64,000 nucleotides of DNA from an uncultured Lachnospiraceae bacterium (GTDB taxonomy: Bacteria > Bacillota > Clostridia > Lachnospirales > Lachnospiraceae): contig CAMWXE010000010.1 of assembly GCA_947178145.1 (NCBI GenBank), positions 21,971-85,970 of the forward strand, in the 5' to 3' direction. The translations under genes and the position numbers were made by a program. Each line of letters begins with the position of its first letter. Position 1 is the stretch's first letter. The notes beneath the pieces were generated by a model. It did not search any database and was not told the DNA's origin. It was given only the letters and a program-made list of their open reading frames with translations. Positions 26,650 to 36,435 of this stretch are shown here, in pieces.

Positions 26650-28753
26650 CAAACAAGTTCTCGTTTTCATAGTAAATCGAATTGACAGTTGCACCATTTA
26701 GTATCATTTCGTATCCAACATCCTGCTCTGTCTGGACATCAACCAGATATCGCCTTTTTATCCTTCCGTCTGTCAGCTGCGTCACTTCGCCTTCAATATC
26801 CCAGTTTATTTCCATATCTTTCACGTTCTCACCCGCAAAAGTTATGATATATCTCCCTTCATGAAGTGGCAGCATTGTCTGTTCTCTGTCTACTTGTACA
26901 GCGCCAGCTGTTCTTTTTATTTCTATCTTATATAACTCTGTAAGAGTATCCTCCTTACGCCCTACTGATAAATCAATCTGTGTATTCTGAAGGCAGGTCG
27001 CTGTTACTGTCGCAATATTGTCCCCTTTGCTGTCGATCCTTATATCAGTGATATTTGCATTATCCAGCACTGCTAATAACAAATTTTCCTTTGCCGCCGT
27101 TGTAATTTCGATCCTGCTGGTTCCCACTGGCAAATCTAAATGATATACGATTGTATCGGTGAGTTCATATCCTATATCTGCCGTATCCATAACGACCCTA
27201 GTATCAAATCGAATATCATAGTCATACGTATATATCGTATCCGCGTTAGAATAGATATCAGTATAATCTCCTCTTATCTTTTCTATATTTTCCTGTGATA
27301 TTGTCATCTCATTGTCTAAATCAGAGACTATAAAATTGAAATAGTTTCCACCATCCATATAAATGCTGTCACCTGTCCTATGCACCAGCTGCTCTTCTTC
27401 AATCCTGCCTGGGCAAAGAACGTACTCCGCATTCGCCGCTGCTGTCACCAGAGTTGATTTCCAATAGCTTGCCAATCCATACTTATAGGTTTCTTCCTTG
27501 TTTTTTAGAAAATCAAGCTCAACTGCACAGTAACTATTTGTTCTGTCTTCCCTTGGCAGTACTTCTGATGGTACATACCCTATACTCAGCAGGACCAACG
27601 CTGCCCCCAGGAATACATTGCTTGATAGATCATGATATACTATCACATCACTATAGCGCTCGTCCAGCCATCTAGCCAAAATCACTACCAACAAAAACCA
27701 ACATACACTCGCATATCTGTTCATTGGCGCATCAGCAATATCATAATACCATATCATACCATTAAGCGTGTTGGCACCTAAGACCACTGTTGTACAGATT
27801 ACAGTCAGTGCATCCAACAACTCAACATTTTTGATTCCTTTTTTGAATATGTCAATCCAGCGGCTAACTAATGCAACTAACGCCAGACAGCCCATCATGA
27901 ACCTTACCAGCCAAAAAAACGAATTGATTTGAATTATTCCACCCCGAGCAGGAATATTCCACTGCTGGAACAGTGTGTGATAAAGAGAGGGTATCCCTTT
28001 ACTAAACAGAGTTTCAACATCTATCCAGGTATAATAACTGGCTCCACCATAACCTTGAAACGCATCTATTAGCCCTGTAGAACGCCCAAAAAACTTTACA
28101 GCAATTACATCAACACACTTTAGCGCCCCTATTGCCATAACAATAACGAATACTACTGTATATAAATATTTGCGTGTACTCTGATCCTGAAAGAGGTAAA
28201 ATGCAAAATAAACCATCAATGTAACAAACAAAAAAAGTATCAACAGCACCTTGTCACTCGTAAATGCCAAAGTATATAGGGAGACAAGGCCAACTACTAA
28301 CAAAACCCACTTTTTACCAGTCTCCTTGTAACATTGCAGCGCCCATATCGCAAAAAGTGTGACAAAAGCCGCAACCATATGATATCTGTTCGTCGATGCA
28401 GATGGTATGAGAATAAATACCGCCAATGCAAGCAGCCACTTAGCGTCTTTTTTATGCATCGTCAACAGAAGCGTAAAAAAGACTGATATCCCATACCATA
28501 CCGAAAGATATGCTAGACTGATAAAAGAACCGTTGCCTCCCACATTCATTAAATACGCAATCGCAGAGGAATAAAACCATGGATTTAAAAAATCTTTTAT
28601 ACCTAATTTAATACTCCCCAGCTCAAAAAAATTATACAGATATACATATGTTCCAGCATCATCAGAATTGCATTCGGCCTGCACAAAATGCAAATATGCT
28701 AAAAGTGCTGACAGTACAACCATGAGCCCTATCCTAGCGCAGTTCTTTTTCAT
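26642..28753 (-). CDS. Large polytopic membrane protein with extracytoplasmic C-terminus
   Basis: A 703-residue protein of unrecognised family. About 12-13 hydrophobic helices fill the first roughly 420 residues, beginning with MKKNCARIGLMVVLSALLAY, followed by HFVQAECNSDDAGTYVYLY. Acidic residues in the first external loop (NSDDAGTY) are reminiscent of GT-C enzymes. The last roughly 280 residues are soluble and rich in beta-strand-like segments. It is probably a membrane glycan enzyme working with the GtrB-like protein. The gene is intact, and its stop overlaps the acyltransferase fragment by a few bases. Confidence 0.65.
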   Translation of the reverse strand: MKKNCARIGLMVVLSALLAYLHFVQAECNSDDAGTYVYLYNFFELGSIKLGIKDFLNPWFYSSAIAYLMNVGGNGSFISLAYLSVWYGISVFFTLLLTMHKKDAKWLLALAVFILIPSASTNRYHMVAAFVTLFAIWALQCYKETGKKWVLLVVGLVSLYTLAFTSDKVLLILFLFVTLMVYFAFYLFQDQSTRKYLYTVVFVIVMAIGALKCVDVIAVKFFGRSTGLIDAFQGYGGASYYTWIDVETLFSKGIPSLYHTLFQQWNIPARGGIIQINSFFWLVRFMMGCLALVALVSRWIDIFKKGIKNVELLDALTVICTTVVLGANTLNGMIWYYDIADAPMNRYASVCWFLLVVILARWLDERYSDVIVYHDLSSNVFLGAALVLLSIGYVPSEVLPREDRTNSYCAVELDFLKNKEETYKYGLASYWKSTLVTAAANAEYVLCPGRIEEEQLVHRTGDSIYMDGGNYFNFIVSDLDNEMTISQENIEKIRGDYTDIYSNADTIYTYDYDIRFDTRVVMDTADIGYELTDTIVYHLDLPVGTSRIEITTAAKENLLLAVLDNANITDIRIDSKGDNIATVTATCLQNTQIDLSVGRKEDTLTELYKIEIKRTAGAVQVDREQTMLPLHEGRYIITFAGENVKDMEINWDIEGEVTQLTDGRIKRRYLVDVQTEQDVGYEMILNGATVNSIYYENENLFDE

Positions 28754-28853
28754 TCACGTAAATCTCCTATCATCTAAGCAGAGCCTGTGTCTGCATCATT
28801 TTTTCATTGCGTTAAACACTTGTACAAATTTTATAAGCTCCTTTTTCACTTTG

Positions 28854-29825
28854 TCATTTATTCATAATTAACTTTGGAATTTTATACCAAACCAGATATC
28901 GATATCTTATCCACTGTTTACCACCTAAACTTTTGGTGAATCTAATGTATCCTACACTTTTTTTCATATACTGCCAATAAGGTTTTAACAATGATACATC
29001 CATGCCCGATTCTTTCATGCGATTATAGCACCAGAAAAATGTTTCCTGATATAATGCAAATACAATTTCCACATAGCGTTGCTTTTTTAATTTATGAAAA
29101 TATACAAGTTGTTCTGCAAATGCATCCATTCCTTCAAAGTGTGATGTATCAAATTTATATCTTCCAAAGGAATTTGGATCATTTCTCCAATAGTGAAGTA
29201 CTATTGGCACAAAGGTAGTCTTTTTTGATTTTTCATACAGTTTCCATGTGGTCCATGTATCATCATGCCTACTCTTTTTGGGATAATTGATACCATTATA
29301 TAACACACTTTTACATATTTTACACCACGGTACGGTCAATATCATGGAATATTTTTCAATAAAACCATCATCATACAAATGTTTATCAGACAATACTTCA
29401 ATGCCATTTAAAAAACTGTCAGAAATCTCCTCATCATACAGTCTCTCCCCTATTTCAAACGCTCTATACCACCCAACACATATGTCAGCATCCTTTTCGT
29501 ACGCTGCTGCAAGCAGTATCTCTATCTGCCTTTTATGCAATATGTCATCATTGTCAGACATAACAATCCATTGTCCTTTAGCAGCATTTAATCCAGCATT
29601 TCTGGCATCTCCATTCCCTCCATTCTCCTTATGAATAACTCGCACTCTATCGTCACTTTTTTCGTACTCATCACATATAATGCCGCTGTTATCTGTCGAT
29701 CCATCATCAACAAGAATGATATCCAAATTTTTATATGTTTGATTAAGTATACTGTCTATACAGTCCCTAAGATATTTTTCAGAATTATACACTGGTACAA
29801 TAACACTAACCAAATCACCTTCCAT
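28854..29825 (-). CDS. Family 2 glycosyltransferase
   Basis: A GT2 with DLVSVIVPVYNSEKYLRDCI, ILVDDGSTDNSG, GGNGDARNAGLNAAKGQW and the metal-binding VMSDNDDIL, in which SDND replaces the common DSDD. I choose the start at 29825 because AGGGGG precedes it with 7-base spacing; a longer frame starts at 29843. The C-terminus is basic and probably peripheral to the membrane. It follows the sugar O-methyltransferase gene by about 70 bp and is likely co-transcribed with it from the promoter at about 30850. Confidence 0.86.
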   Translation of the reverse strand: MEGDLVSVIVPVYNSEKYLRDCIDSILNQTYKNLDIILVDDGSTDNSGIICDEYEKSDDRVRVIHKENGGNGDARNAGLNAAKGQWIVMSDNDDILHKRQIEILLAAAYEKDADICVGWYRAFEIGERLYDEEISDSFLNGIEVLSDKHLYDDGFIEKYSMILTVPWCKICKSVLYNGINYPKKSRHDDTWTTWKLYEKSKKTTFVPIVLHYWRNDPNSFGRYKFDTSHFEGMDAFAEQLVYFHKLKKQRYVEIVFALYQETFFWCYNRMKESGMDVSLLKPYWQYMKKSVGYIRFTKSLGGKQWIRYRYLVWYKIPKLIMNK

Positions 29826-29895
29826 TCTCGTCCCCCTAGCCATTTCTTACTCATCTGCCTTGATTCAAAAGTTCCTGAACCTATTTTTTTATATT

Positions 29896-30768
29896 TTAAT
29901 TTCTTGTTCCCCATATAATTACTTTATTCCCTTCCGCTGACAGCGGCGTCTCCTCCAAAATCCTGCTTTGCGGTATCATTGATAAAATTTCCTCCAAAGA
30001 ATAACCATCTAACTGAGTATGACTTAATTCATTCCATGTAATAAGACCTTTCTTTGCATTTTTTATGATCAAATTCAAATAGATATCTTGAACATCCCTG
30101 CAAAGTTCAGAAAAAGCATAATTGCTGATCAACATTTCAGGAGTGATTGCACTATTCAATGTCGTTCCATCTATAAAATGATATTGTCTCATTTCTTTCT
30201 CCGTGAAAAAATAAGAAAGATATTTTTTTGCTATTCCCAATGCTTGTGGAATATCAACTAAATTATATGATTTTATATTGTTAAATTTACGCAAAATTCT
30301 GCTTTGCCCGCCATAACCGATCCCTATTTCAGCAACATCTTCAATTTCTCCAAAAAGTTCTTTAATATCCAACATAATTTTGGTATATCGCATTGTTGCT
30401 GGTGTTACTGCCTTATCTAATCCATCATAATAATAAGTTTCTGCCCCACCGATTAAATCATTTTTCCAACATTCCTCTAACATCTCTACTGAAACATTTT
30501 TCTTTTGAATGATCTCCCAGCACCCAGCACCGATATCATATCCAACATCTTCTACAATGTCTCTATATACCTTATAATGCCTAAAATTTGCAAAAACCTT
30601 ATCATTTTTGACTGCCAATTCACAGAAAGGTGTATATCCGTACTGGCTGCTATCAGAAATGCTTGTCCGCCTTTTTTTATACTCTATATCACTTATATTC
30701 AGATTATTTTCCAATTTTCTCTGTATTATTTGATATTTCTTTCTTTTAATCTTATTTTTAATGGTCAT
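29896..30768 (-). CDS. Putative sugar O-methyltransferase
   Basis: A 290-residue protein of the putative sugar O-methyltransferase family (TIGR04371-like). The SAM-binding stretch is VAEIGIGYGGQSRIL, and the family features FELAVKN-like, ETYYYDGLD, YNLVDIPQALGIAKKYL and ISNYAFSEL are present. Such enzymes methylate hydroxyls of polysaccharide sugars. It is the first gene downstream of the promoter at 30837-30865 and precedes a GT2. The assignment rests on pattern memory; the methylated position is unknown. Confidence 0.75.
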   Translation of the reverse strand: MTIKNKIKRKKYQIIQRKLENNLNISDIEYKKRRTSISDSSQYGYTPFCELAVKNDKVFANFRHYKVYRDIVEDVGYDIGAGCWEIIQKKNVSVEMLEECWKNDLIGGAETYYYDGLDKAVTPATMRYTKIMLDIKELFGEIEDVAEIGIGYGGQSRILRKFNNIKSYNLVDIPQALGIAKKYLSYFFTEKEMRQYHFIDGTTLNSAITPEMLISNYAFSELCRDVQDIYLNLIIKNAKKGLITWNELSHTQLDGYSLEEILSMIPQSRILEETPLSAEGNKVIIWGTRN

Positions 30769-30836
30769 CTTATTTATCTCCTATACTTCTTTCCGTTCTT
30801 CAGTCAAACATGATCCACAATATCATGTTCTTTTCA

Positions 30837-30865
30837 AGTATATCATACCCAAAATACAAAGTCTA
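30837..30865 (-). promoter_or_regulatory. Sigma-A promoter for the O-methyltransferase gene
   Basis: On the minus strand TAGACT (30865-30860), a 17-base spacer and TATACT (30842-30837) form a good -35/-10 pair about 70 bases upstream of the O-methyltransferase start. The spacer (TTGTATTTTGGGTATGA) is nearly identical to that of the promoter at 38244-38272. Confidence 0.65.
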
Positions 30866-30916
30866 TAAAAATAAAATGTGGGACATGTGGGAGGAACAAA
30901 CGCATGAAAGGAAGTA

Positions 30917-31180
30917 TCATTCTTCTATACTCTTCCAGTTCTTCCCGGAGTAAAATCTGTTAGGACTGTAATCCATCGTCTCCTCTAATCGCTTTATCTC
31001 ATCCATAACAGATTGGTAATAATTAGAAATGCAGATTGTACCCGCCAGGTAAAATAGCGGCTTAGTTACTCCATCCGTTGATAAACCTGCTATTCCGCCA
31101 AAAATAATGGAATACACAAACACTGTACAAGCCGGAGAAATAATCAGCCACGCTGGCCCTAAGATTGTCTGTTTATTTGA
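30917..31180 (-). pseudogene. Fragment of a Wzm/TagG-type ABC-2 permease
   Basis: An open frame reads QTILGPAWLIISPACTVFVY, then IIFGGIAGLSTDGVTKPLFY and LAGTICISNYY. This is the conserved first transmembrane region of O-antigen/teichoic-acid export permeases. It then passes into an unrelated hydrophilic tail and stops. The upstream codons are closed by stops. Most of the 260-residue permease is absent and no Wzt ATPase partner was seen. An earlier ABC-dependent polysaccharide export system therefore seems to have been lost here. Confidence 0.65.
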
Positions 31181-31341
31181 TTGGTGTTAGTCAATAAGTG
31201 TGTTGGCGCAATATACAAAAACTGATATTACTGTATTCGTAATTGCCAGAAATATACAGACCAACACAGATGTTGACTATCACCATTTGATTTTTATCTA
31301 TGTCATATTTTCTCTTCAAACTTTTATCCTGACACTTCATT

Positions 31342-31464
31342 CTAAATCGCTTCTATCAGTGAGCAAAGCGATTCAATAATTTTATCCCATTGATAGTTTT
31401 CATCCACATATTGTTTTGCATTACAACACATCATTTTTGATTCTATTTCATGTGTCAAAAGATA
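31342..31464 (-). pseudogene. C-terminal fragment of a family 4 glycosyltransferase
   Basis: About 40 codons read LLTHEIESKMMCCNAKQYVD followed by ENYQWDKIIESLCSLIEAI and a stop. This is the usual final helix pair of GT4 enzymes (...NAKxYVxxxYxWDKI...). The rest of the gene is absent, with stops just upstream and the IS4-family transposase gene beginning at 31539. Between this and the permease fragment (31180-31340) I recognise nothing coding. Confidence 0.6.
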
Positions 31465-31538
31465 ATTAACTCAAACTTCCCATATCAAAAATAGGATTCG
31501 CACCTTGAAAAATCAATACTTTAGTCCACAAAATACCC

Positions 31539-32858
31539 TTATGCGGCTGTCTCTCTCCGTTCCAATGCATCCTGCATATATTTTGGGAGACGCTGAACAA
31601 AGCTGGCTGTGAATTCCTCCAGCTGGGCTTCTGTGATATGAAAATACTCCATCACAGTATCAATCAGTGCGTCTATGATGATGCACATGGAACGGCTGAA
31701 CGTGATATCCTCCATTTCATCCAGCAGGCAGAAACAGAGTTCGCATATCGTCTTGTCATCCTCATTTTCTCGTTGCGCCACCGACAGCATCATATAACGG
31801 GTAAATACAATGGCGACATGGGCGCCCATGGCATCATAAGAAATCCCGCGGTATTCCTTCACAAGTCTCAGATAGGATTTGCAGGCTTTGAAAAAGACCT
31901 CAATGTCCCATCTTTTTCCATAAATGCGGATAATCTCTTCCTCCGAAATGGAAACGTCCGTACTCACCAGTACCAGCCACTCCTTCCATTTGCTCTTATT
32001 GCGGACGAATACCAGCTTTGCAGGGATGCTTTCCCCATCCTTTTCGATCTCCACAAGTACGGATAGAAGATACCGGGAACGTCCTCTGCGTTTCCTGCTG
32101 CGGCAGTAGATCTCTTTGACGTTGAGCTTTTCACCCTGGTATCTGTATTTTGTCTTGCTTTTTTTCATCATGGCTATGGTGTCAAGATGCTCCTGCTTTT
32201 TCAGTTCCAGTATAGTCTTAGGCGCTGAAAACCAGCTGTCGAACAGGACATATTTTGCTGTGATGCCCGCATGCTGCGCGGAATGGATCAGCTCCACCAT
32301 GACATCCGTGGCTTTGCGCCGCGACTGGAGGCGTCTTCTTCCCGCAAGAGAGCGGCCGTCATACTGCTTTCCACCGCAGATCAGGTTCTTGTCCTCTGCT
32401 GCTGAAAGCAGGCTGTAGCTGACCGGGATGAAGGAGTTCCCGTCCGACCATCCCAAAGTGAGCATACGGAATCCGGATCTGTATTTCATGGAACAGTGGT
32501 CGAAAACCCTGGCAAGCATCTCCACCTTTTTGGAACGGGACCGGTCAAACAGACTGTCATCAACGATAAATACATCTTTTCGTTTTTCATCAGTCAGTGG
32601 CTTCATGAAGCTGCAGATGATTTCGGCAGAAAGCAGCATCGTGAAGCGCTGCCAGTTGATCCTTGCATCGTTCAGGAAACGATAGATGGTATTTTTTGAG
32701 AATGCCCCTTCAAATGTGCCGGTCTTCATCTGCATATAGATGCTCCTGTCGTAAAACATCATGCAGAAGAGATACCGGAAGATATCTATGACTGGGATGC
32801 CTTTTTCCTTCCCGGCATTACATTTGAAAAGCAGGCATCCGATGTGAAATCTTTTCAT
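31539..32858 (-). CDS. IS4-family transposase
   Basis: A 439-residue DDE transposase of the Transposase_11 fold. Candidate catalytic residues are in VFIVDDSLFDRS (first D), KYVLFDSWFSAP (second D) and the IS4 hallmark Y-(2)-R-(3)-E-(6)-K region in YGKRWDIEVFFKACKSYLR. It appears full length and intact. The AT-rich sequence on its 5' side (32859-32935) and the 40-50 bases after its stop should contain the terminal inverted repeats, but I could find only a weak resemblance between them, so the element ends are not set. It sits among gene fragments, suggesting it helped break up this part of the locus. Confidence 0.88.
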   Translation of the reverse strand: MKRFHIGCLLFKCNAGKEKGIPVIDIFRYLFCMMFYDRSIYMQMKTGTFEGAFSKNTIYRFLNDARINWQRFTMLLSAEIICSFMKPLTDEKRKDVFIVDDSLFDRSRSKKVEMLARVFDHCSMKYRSGFRMLTLGWSDGNSFIPVSYSLLSAAEDKNLICGGKQYDGRSLAGRRRLQSRRKATDVMVELIHSAQHAGITAKYVLFDSWFSAPKTILELKKQEHLDTIAMMKKSKTKYRYQGEKLNVKEIYCRSRKRRGRSRYLLSVLVEIEKDGESIPAKLVFVRNKSKWKEWLVLVSTDVSISEEEIIRIYGKRWDIEVFFKACKSYLRLVKEYRGISYDAMGAHVAIVFTRYMMLSVAQRENEDDKTICELCFCLLDEMEDITFSRSMCIIIDALIDTVMEYFHITEAQLEEFTASFVQRLPKYMQDALERRETAA

Positions 32859-33062
32859 AAATTTTATATTAAAATTTTATGCGTCACTGCTGTCAACTAT
32901 TTTTATCTGCACCCCATTTTAAAAAGTTAGGTTATACGATTATGACGCTGTAAGCCTTTGTTTCCAGTACTTTCAGGACATATTGCCTTGTAACTTGTAA
33001 ACTTACGCTAGAAACTATACTATCTTCCTATTATCTGAACATATATTCATATTCCTGATGCA

Positions 33063-34153
33063 TTAAATCTCTTTTTCTATACCTTCATAAAGTCTGCCAA
33101 TCATACAACATATCTTTTTGTATATATTAGCTGTATATACAAGCCTCTCAAAACATACCTTCCTGATATTCTCTACTATAATAGACACCGTAAATATTAT
33201 TATGATTACAAGGAAAATGTACCACACAAAATTTATCTTTCCAACATATTCATTTACTGAAAAAATTCCATTCCAAAGAGTTGGATAAAAGCACGGGGTT
33301 TGGTGTATTACATACACTGCAAAAGTGCTCTCTCCAATAATATTAATTATCCTGCTGTTAGCAATATTTATGTTTTGGAAGAAATAGAAAACAAATACAG
33401 ATATTGCAAATGAAAAAAAATTCTCATAATGGGTAAGATAATATGAAGCTAGTCCTGCAAACCCAAACTCCATTAGCAACACGTAAATTATTGCACATAT
33501 TGCATAAATACTTAATGCTGTCCAAAAGCATATATACTTTTTCTGCATCCATACTCGCGGATGCCTTTTGAAATAAGCTATGAACAAATACAAATACAAA
33601 AACCAAATCAATTCGCTGAACGCAGGTGTTGTATGCTCTATTGGAAACATGGTAGCACAAACAAAAATTAGCCCGCCAAAAATTATCATTAGTTTTCTAC
33701 ATACCAGTTCCGAACGTTGAACTAGCACATTCAAAAATGGGGCAAGAAGCAACATACAAAGGTATTCTGCTGCAAACCAAACTGGTCTACCCATAATTGG
33801 CAAAAATGCTTGAACAAGTGTAACAATATTTGCCTCAGGAATTCTCAATCCCAAACATACCATCGTAATACCTGCTGAATAAAAAACACCTGCAACCACA
33901 AATTTACAACTCTTTGTGGCTTAAATTTCAAATCACACAAAAACCATGCACCAATCATTACAAAGCAATTACAGGACAATCGTCCGCCATACCCTACAAA
34001 TACCAAAAATAAATATGAAATTCCATCCATAATTTCCAATTTTCCTGCATCAGTCTGTGTATATATGTGAAACATTAGAATAGATATCATACACACAATT
34101 CTTAGCAGCTCAAAGTTTGACTGCCGAACCTTTATTCTTTTTATTTCACTCAT
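33063..34153 (-). pseudogene. Acyltransferase family 3 gene broken at a T6 tract
   Basis: Two frames make one Acyl_transf_3 membrane protein. The N-terminal part starts MSEIKRIKVRQSNFELLRIV at 34153 and contains the family's MFHIYTQ and CNCFVMIGAWFLCDLKF. The C-terminal part (33899-33063) continues with FYSAGITMVCLGLRI and about eight further helices. The join is at a run of six T residues near 33885: one extra T would give LWLQVFFYSAGI in a single frame. The protein would then have about 364 residues, normal for the family. It is inactive, slippage-switched or affected by a sequence error. Confidence 0.78.
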
Positions 34154-34204
34154 GTTAACGACAATACCTTTCTTTGGTTTATTTACTTTTAATAAAATAA
34201 TCAC

Positions 34205-34629
34205 ATGTCACATTCAATTCAAAAAAACCCAAAATATATATCAAATTTATAATCCGCCTTTCTGCAAAAGGCACCGATGGGGGGGTATGAAACCTTATTT
34301 CGAGCTTCCGCTTTTCAATTTTTTGTGATATAATTTTTCTACCTCAAAATATAAATATGGCATCCCGACATCAATATCAGATGCCCCCATCCGTTTGGTT
34401 TTGATGTGCAGGTGCGCCAAAGTAGTCTTAAAGTGGGAATATTGATATTCAAGGCTCGCTATGCGAGTCTATTTGTGTTACTACCCCCTAAAAATGGCTG
34501 ATTTTGTTTGTTTCAAACTTATCACAATACAACTAATTGACGTAACTTTTTTACCAACCTTATCTTTCAAGTTCTGAGTTATACTATTGTTCAAAATTCC
34601 AAGTGTGGCAGCACTACAAACTATAATAA
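34205..34629. other. Gene-poor gap with an unrecognised minus-strand fragment
   Basis: No intact gene. On the minus strand 34468-34295 is open for 58 codons without a credible start. It reads ...YQYSHFKTTLAHLHIKTKRM, then GASDIDVGMPYLYFEVEKLY and a basic tail. It looks like a real protein end rather than noise, but I cannot name the family. A small palindrome (CTCGCTATGCGAG) lies at about 34455. The left edge of the 1,741-bp direct repeat begins at 34630. Confidence 0.35.
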
Positions 34630-36370
34630 ATATAGAACCCGGGAATTTGATCATTATTCCATGCGTTCACCCAATCAAGCATTCCTTTCCCCGGAACGCA
34701 AACCCATACTTTCTGATGCGTTCTGGCGCAAAACCTTCTTTGACCAGTTCTGTCTCATAATGCCTCTCCTCGATCTGTGCGAGGGCGTTCGCAAGTGTTT
34801 CTTCCAAATCTTTTTCTTTTCTCGGCCTGTGTACCTTGAATTCTATGATATAGGCACAGCCGCGCTCTTTATCGACAGGTTTCAGCAAAATGTCGTAGCG
34901 TCCAAATCCGCTTTCCCTGTTGGATTTGATCGTGTACTGCCCGGACAGATCCACAATCATGCCAAGCACAAATCCATGGTAGAAACGCTCCGGTGCATCC
35001 TTTGATGATACCCCCTTTGCCGTGTCGAAGCTGGAGAAGCTCCCGAGTGCAATGTCATTCATAAATTCGTTCATGGAATCCACGTCATCAGCCAGCATTG
35101 CTTTGATAAAATCATTGTACGGGATTCTGGAATTGTTTTTAAACCAGCTGTTTACCATGTTCTCAAACAGAATGGACACCTCCAGGTTCGTTAGCGTCAG
35201 TGTGTACACCATGTCCTTACGCTCTCCTACTGTCTCCACTTTGAGAACCTTTAAGTACCCTGTTGCAAGCAGCAGGCTCCAGACTGCATTTTCGCTGTCG
35301 CCAAGCTGGTTAAACACGATCTGCTCATCGATCACGGCCGTAAAGCAGCCGCCTTTTATGAGTGTCTCCATTGTCTCCTTGATTTCTGCCTTGCCTGTCT
35401 GCAGCAGGGAATTAACCAGACCGTTTGAACTTGTATTCGTCCAGTATGCCTTGTACTTCCTTTCCTCGATAAACGAAGTGATGGACCATGGATTGTAGAT
35501 GTCTGTGTACTTGCCGAATGTAAATCCATCATACCACCGCTTTACGTCCTTTTTCTCGCTGTCCAGTCCCATTTCATCCAGTGCATGGAACACCTCTTCC
35601 TCTGTAAAACCAAATGCTGTCGCATAAACATCTGATGTCGTCGTAACCACCTTCAGATTATTCAGATCAGAAAAAATACTCTCTTTCGATATCCTGGTAA
35701 TCCCTGTGATGATTCCCCGGTACAGGTGCAGATTCGACTTGAATGTCCTGTCAAAAAAGCTCCTGAAAAATCTTACCGCTTCCTCCCAGTAACCGCCCAG
35801 CCACGCCTCCTGCATCGGAGTATCATATTCATCGAGGAGAATGATCACTTCTTTTCCATAATAGCGGTGCATAAACTTTGCCATCTGATGAACCGTGCCT
35901 GCGACCACTTTGTCCTCAATTCCAGCTTTTATATTTTCATAGTACTCTTTCTCATTCTGATTCAGCACATCTCCCTTGAGCAGATATGTATTCTCATTAT
36001 ACAGATCTGCAATCGTTTCCGTCATTTTGTACTTCATGTCATCGAAGTTTACTGCCTTGATGCTCGCAAAACTCAAAAAGATCACGGGAAAGGTTCCCTG
36101 AAGCTGCCGATAGCTCTCATGTTCCCATATGGAGAGACCTTCAAACAGATCTCCCCTGCCTGCATACTGATTCGAAAAAAAGCACTCCATCATACTCATG
36201 TTCAGTGTTTTGCCAAACCTGCGCGGGCGTGTAATCAGCGTCACATCCGACCGGTTCTCCCACCACTCTTTGATGAAACTTGTCTTATCAACGTAAAAGG
36301 AGGCCTGCTCTCTGATTCTGTCAAACCGCTGCACACCGATATTTACGACTGTGCCACCACCCATAGATAC
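34630..36370. repeat. Direct repeat copy A (1,741 bp) containing an AAA-ATPase-like gene
   Basis: This segment recurs at 36436-38176 with a constant 1,806-base offset. The only differences I noticed are two bases near the left end (ggg versus aag at 34641/36447). The copies diverge outside these limits. The interval between them is 65 bp. Each copy contains one whole AAA-ATPase-like gene but not its promoter. Confidence 0.9.
34667..36364 (-). CDS. AAA-ATPase-like/PD-(D/E)XK protein, tandem copy A
   Basis: A protein of about 565 residues starting MGGGTVVNIGVQRFDRI at 36364, behind GGGAGGTGTATCT. Walker A is TLITRPRRFGKTLNMSMMEC, Walker B is VIILLDEYDTPMQEA, and the C-terminal nuclease core is GFGRYDILLKPVDK...AYIIEFKV followed by ETLANALAQIEERHYETEL. 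It is the same family as the genes at 16944 and 18741 and much closer to the former. The protein is identical, as far as I can see, to copy B. Only 65 bp of new sequence separate the repeats and no promoter is evident there, so it is probably co-transcribed with copy B. Confidence 0.88.
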   Translation of the reverse strand: MGGGTVVNIGVQRFDRIREQASFYVDKTSFIKEWWENRSDVTLITRPRRFGKTLNMSMMECFFSNQYAGRGDLFEGLSIWEHESYRQLQGTFPVIFLSFASIKAVNFDDMKYKMTETIADLYNENTYLLKGDVLNQNEKEYYENIKAGIEDKVVAGTVHQMAKFMHRYYGKEVIILLDEYDTPMQEAWLGGYWEEAVRFFRSFFDRTFKSNLHLYRGIITGITRISKESIFSDLNNLKVVTTTSDVYATAFGFTEEEVFHALDEMGLDSEKKDVKRWYDGFTFGKYTDIYNPWSITSFIEERKYKAYWTNTSSNGLVNSLLQTGKAEIKETMETLIKGGCFTAVIDEQIVFNQLGDSENAVWSLLLATGYLKVLKVETVGERKDMVYTLTLTNLEVSILFENMVNSWFKNNSRIPYNDFIKAMLADDVDSMNEFMNDIALGSFSSFDTAKGVSSKDAPERFYHGFVLGMIVDLSGQYTIKSNRESGFGRYDILLKPVDKERGCAYIIEFKVHRPRKEKDLEETLANALAQIEERHYETELVKEGFAPERIRKYGFAFRGKECLIG

Positions 36371-36435
36371 ACCTCCCTGCAAGCATACACTGTTTTAATC
36401 TGCACCAGAAACATCCCTCATCATGACAGGCCACT

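Noticed and set aside
31480..32935. Terminal inverted repeats of the IS4-family element
   Set aside because: GGATTCGCACCTTGAAAAAT on the left and GGGGTGCAGATAAAAAT (reverse of the right side) share only scattered bases; no target-site duplication could be found, so the ends are not annotated.
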